From the NCBI GenBank assembly GCA_028023455.1, contig JAQFVV010000030.1:8890876-8954875 (forward strand): a stretch of DNA of 64,000 bases, in the 5' to 3' direction. The stretch is from Epiperipatus broadwayi. Its lineage: Eukaryota; Onychophora; Udeonychophora; Euonychophora; Peripatidae. Below are positions 60,196 to 64,000 of this stretch, piece by piece. Both the position numbers and the translations under genes were made by a program. Numbering within the stretch: position 1 is the first letter of the stretch; each line of letters starts with the position of its first letter. A model generated the notes under the pieces. That model made no database searches and was not told the DNA's origin. It saw nothing but the letters and a program-made list of their open reading frames with translations.

Positions 60196-63100
60196 CTGGA
60201 AAAAAAAAAATCTGAGTCTACTTTGTTTTAGCTCTGCCTAAATTATTAGCTTTTCGGAGAAAGAATTTGGTTTAACAGATTTCATGCCATCCATTACCAG
60301 CTACTCTCTATGGAATTGCTTCTTGAACTTAAATGAAACCTTGAACTATTTAACTGTGCCCTGAACTTGATCTGGAAAAGCATGCTACCTGCCGTTAATT
60401 TCTGACCACTTCAAAATAATGAACTGTTACACCAGCATGGACTCAAGAAAGTATTACAAAGGTAATAGGGCCGCCTCACATTTATCTTCTATATCTTATT
60501 TATATTAATTGTAACTAAAATTTAATGTAAACTAAATGAACATTCTTATAAAAGCAACTTACCTATGTAGTGATTTTTAATCCACTTTCCATGATTCTTT
60601 ATAAAACTAATCATATAATTCTCTATTAGCTTTGCAAAATTCTTATTTTAAAATGGTGCAGCATTGATTTTCTATGTAATCATAATATATATATTTCTTT
60701 TTGTTTCATTGAAGTAATATGCCATTAATTTATTTTCCAAATCTGAAAATGTGTTTAAATTTAGCTAAGTCTTCTGTTATTTAAAAAAAAAAGTGTCATT
60801 TAATTAATTAAGTTGTTTATTATAAAGTTGTACATTTGACAGGTTGGAAAGTTTTAAAATGTTATTTTTCTTAGAATCTTATTATTGCGGTTTGGTGGAG
60901 GGGGAAAACATTTCCCATATTAATAAAAAAAAAAAAAGTAAATGATTTAAGATCGCAGACCTTGGGAAATTAAAAAGTAAAGATTATATATATATATTTC
61001 ATATGTCATTTTATGTTTAAAAATCGCCTAAATTAATACTCATATCTCGTATAATGATCCTCCACATATCCTCAGCCAAGTAAATATGGAAATTAATGCT
61101 ATTTAACATTTTGTTTATCACTTTGTGTCCAATCCCAAAATAATGTTAAAGTTAGATGGCATAGGGTGGGGGGAAATTGAATTCTATATTTTAAATTCTT
61201 TAAAAGAAAAGAAAACTACTAAAGTGAGAAATCAATCTTATACTTCAAATACGTGTCATAATGTTCGTTAAGTTAGCTTAAATAATTTGATCATATCATC
61301 AAAAAATGGAATAACTAATACCTTAGGTTAACTTTATGCAACAGAAATAACTGTTATATATACATATATATTGTCCAAGCGTTGCTAATGTCGGTCTCTC
61401 TCTTAATTGTGTGCTCTTCGTCCAAAGTAGACATTGGGAAAGACCCAAGCCATTCATTTGTCGCTTCCAGTCCTTGATAGGGGAATAGACCCTGAACCAT
61501 GTGCCTGCTTAATAATGGGATTTTTACACCATCAGTGCGATCCTATTCAGGCTGAATATTCTTCGTTTCAGTGACCGAACTCCGTAAATTTGGAGTGATG
61601 CGAAATAAAAATCGCACTTCCATTCGCTACTCTCATAAGCGTATCATCATGTCTTGTAAATGAATTTCTTTAATATAAAAACAGACCGTACATTAGCACC
61701 GCCATTACTCTATCTTATTTTTTTTATATTAAATCCTGCCTGTACAATTCCGTAGTTTGACATTGTGGTCACTTGAGGCTGAAGTATATGTATTTAAAGT
61801 TTATTGCTAAATTTTATATTTTAATTTATAAATTAATGTGCTAGTATCTGATTCCCGATAATTAAAATGCTAAGTATACCCTTCCCTTATGTTCCGTCTG
61901 AAATATAAAATCTTTATTGAGGTATAATGTCCTAACGCAATAAATTAATTGCGTATACAAAATGTTGGTAATCTATTCCCAGGTTAAATGATTGTTCCTA
62001 AAAACTTATATATATTTGCTTGTAACATTAGGCTGATAATAATTAGCGTATTATTCAGTTAAATTACTATAATTCCTTTTTACTCCATTAATGCAATAAT
62101 AAAGAATTATTGGCATACGTATAAAAAAACGCACTATTAACAAATGTATTAAATCAAGTTATATCTGTTTTAATATACGAATAAAACTGCACTATTAATA
62201 AATGGATTAAATAAAATTATATCTGGTTAAATATACATATACAGCCGCACTATTAGTAAAGGTATTAAATGAAGTTGTATTTGTTTTTAATATACGTATA
62301 AGACTATGTAAATGTAATGCGAGGCTAATATTCATATTTATTCAAATGTAATATATATCTATTAATGCAGAATATGCCAATTATTAAACTATTTAAAATC
62401 TTACTCTGAAGTCATTGCCTATACTATTGATTATGCTTTCCCACACACATATATCTATACATATGAGGTTGATACGTACCCATAAGACAAACAATTTATT
62501 ATATCGATAACTATTATATAGATCTAGCCAGTTGCCTAATTAGTCTTTTTGTTTTACCGCTGAGCTGTGGGCTGGAAATAAGTGAATATGACTTGTATCA
62601 TCAGTATTGCTGATAATAAGTGAAAAGACCTAGGTTTGAACCTATAGGGCAGAGTTGACTTATGTATCTTGTACCTGATCTGACTTGAGGTACTCTGGCT
62701 GGAATTCCGAATTCCAGGTCTTGTATGAATTACGCAAACTGACCGGTATAATACATATTTCGTATATGTAAAATGTAGGAATAATTGTGAATATAGAAAC
62801 TAAAATTTAAGTTATCATTAAATTATTCTCAAGTAATGTCAGCTTTATCTATTTTGATTATCTTACACTTTATATATACACAAATATAATCCCCATCATG
62901 TAATAGTATTATAATTTACCTATAAAGGAATAAGAATAAAACAATTGTTTAAAGTTCACTAGCATTTTATTAACTTAACATGCTCACCATATTATTTCCT
63001 GTCATTACTGTTACCCTGCAAGATAAATTTATTTCAGTATTTCTTCTTTCTTTACACATTTCTATATAGATCATAGAAAAGAGGGGGAATTCTTGTTTTA

Positions 63101-64000
63101 AAAAAAAACCAGTCCTACGATGTAGACAGAAATTAATATTTGAGTCATCATTACATACCCAAAATCTCTCATTATATACTTAAAACTCTTACCATAAGTA
63201 TAATCTTTTTATACCTGTACTTGGGGGGAGGGGGCATAGTCTCCCTGTTATCTTCAGCACCCAAGCCTCCAGAGTTTGCTTTGTTCGATCCCACTCTTTC
63301 AGTGAAGTTTATGGAAAAATATTTATATCAAACATTTCTTTCCATATAATATATATAGGATGTTTTTGAAATTCCATCAGGATAACATTAAAATTGGATA
63401 AAATTATAAAAGAATAACAACAAAGAAATATATGTAAGATTTAAAGTAATCCCAATTTAACGCGTTACATAAAATCGCTATTGATGATTTGTATTCTTTC
63501 TGATTGTTTTATTTAACATATATTTAACACCCACACATAACATTTCGTTATTTTATTAATTGGGCCAGAACAAGTTCACTATTAAAAAATAATTCTTAAT
63601 TGTTTTTTATTATAGATGCTAATGTTTCTGTGAGGTTAAAAGTTTATTTTACTCACATTTAATTATCAAATTATTAGAATCTTCTAAAAGAGTTGCTAAA
63701 AATGTTCATAATAAAGTATTATTTGCCTGTGAGGAGAAATTCGAGTTCTGTTTTTCCCACATTAAGTCCGCAATTAACTATTTCATAAAAAGCGACTTTA
63801 TTCTTCTATCTTGTTACAGATTTGCATCTCCTATTTTTAGGGAACTGTGACATTTGTTTTTATTTCCATTAAGTAAAATTGTTACTAATGATTTTATTTA
63901 TTGTGGCAATTAGGTTAATATGATAGTTTGTTAAAAGGGAGAATAATAATGTAATAAATAAAAATGAAACAAAACAAGTGTTATATTATTTAATTAGTTT
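60196..64000. other. Intron, no confirmed gene
   Basis: 60240-60480 and 61375-61640 are less AT-rich and may hold old repeats or exons, but no frame is supportable. 62560-62660 has tRNA-like words (GGTTTGAACC; GCTCAGCGGTAAAAC on the minus strand) in the wrong order for a tRNA. 62100-62300 has a loose ~60-bp repeat (TATACGTATAA, CACTATTAA). The next KLHDC4 exon was not found up to 64000. Confidence 0.4.

Noticed and set aside
62560-62660. tRNA gene or SINE head
   Set aside because: A-box and B-box-like words are present but in the wrong order and spacing on either strand, with no cloverleaf.

Overview
The window is a stretch of very A+T-rich eukaryotic (invertebrate animal) nuclear DNA, roughly three quarters A+T by eye. 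It holds one recognisable host gene, split by long introns that are packed with decayed mobile elements. Large introns, tRNA-derived SINE heads, Gypsy, mariner, pogo/Tigger, Penelope-like and LINE relics, and the absence of bacterial-style gene packing all point to a metazoan. The phylum cannot be fixed from the sequence; a chelicerate, mollusc or hemipteran would all fit.

The host gene is the KLHDC4 orthologue (kelch domain-containing protein 4) on the + strand. Six internal exons are visible at 2116-2207, 17184-17262, 17494-17592, 29574-29710, 47294-47383 and 55293-55516. Splice sites and phases match at every junction and give about 240 continuous residues with four kelch GG blades. The start codon exon lies before the window, or is too small to see in the first 2.1 kb. 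The last exons lie beyond position 64000. Nearly all the rest of the window is intron of this gene.

Intron contents in order: a degenerate hammerhead-type inverted element (1130-1607); a decayed multi-copy gene or transposon (3.3-5.3 kb); a 0.75-kb palindrome (5431-6178); a Gypsy pol relic with probable 3' LTR (7.4-10.1 kb); a mariner transposase relic (15.08-15.43 kb); family A hammerhead elements (16.1, 18.1, 23.4-24.2, 53.6 and 56.3-56.8 kb); a LINE relic (19.26-20.1 kb); an LTR pair around a gag-like region (21.3-25.9 kb); a possible TIR-bounded 5.1-kb block (30.09-35.23 kb); a Penelope-like inverted composite with a LINE inserted in one arm (36.5-42.8 kb); a tRNA-SINE (45 kb); a pogo/Tigger transposase relic (47.75-48.16 kb); a 97-bp direct repeat pair (55.8/56.1 kb); family B hammerhead units (57.7-58.8 kb); a SINE pair (58.9/59.4 kb); and an unexplained minus-strand exon-like ORF (59.95-60.2 kb).

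The most exciting signal is a set of hammerhead self-cleaving ribozymes carried by small tandem or inverted repeats (retrozyme-like). Family A has complete minimal type I hammerheads on both arms of a palindrome at 16179-16323. Stem I, the CUGAUGA box, stem II, GAAA, a 2-bp stem III and the GUC cleavage triplet can all be drawn base by base. Family B shows the same architecture with a different sequence and a weak stem II. A Penelope-like element in the same gene carries a related hairpin core. Several copies sit in sense orientation inside KLHDC4 introns.
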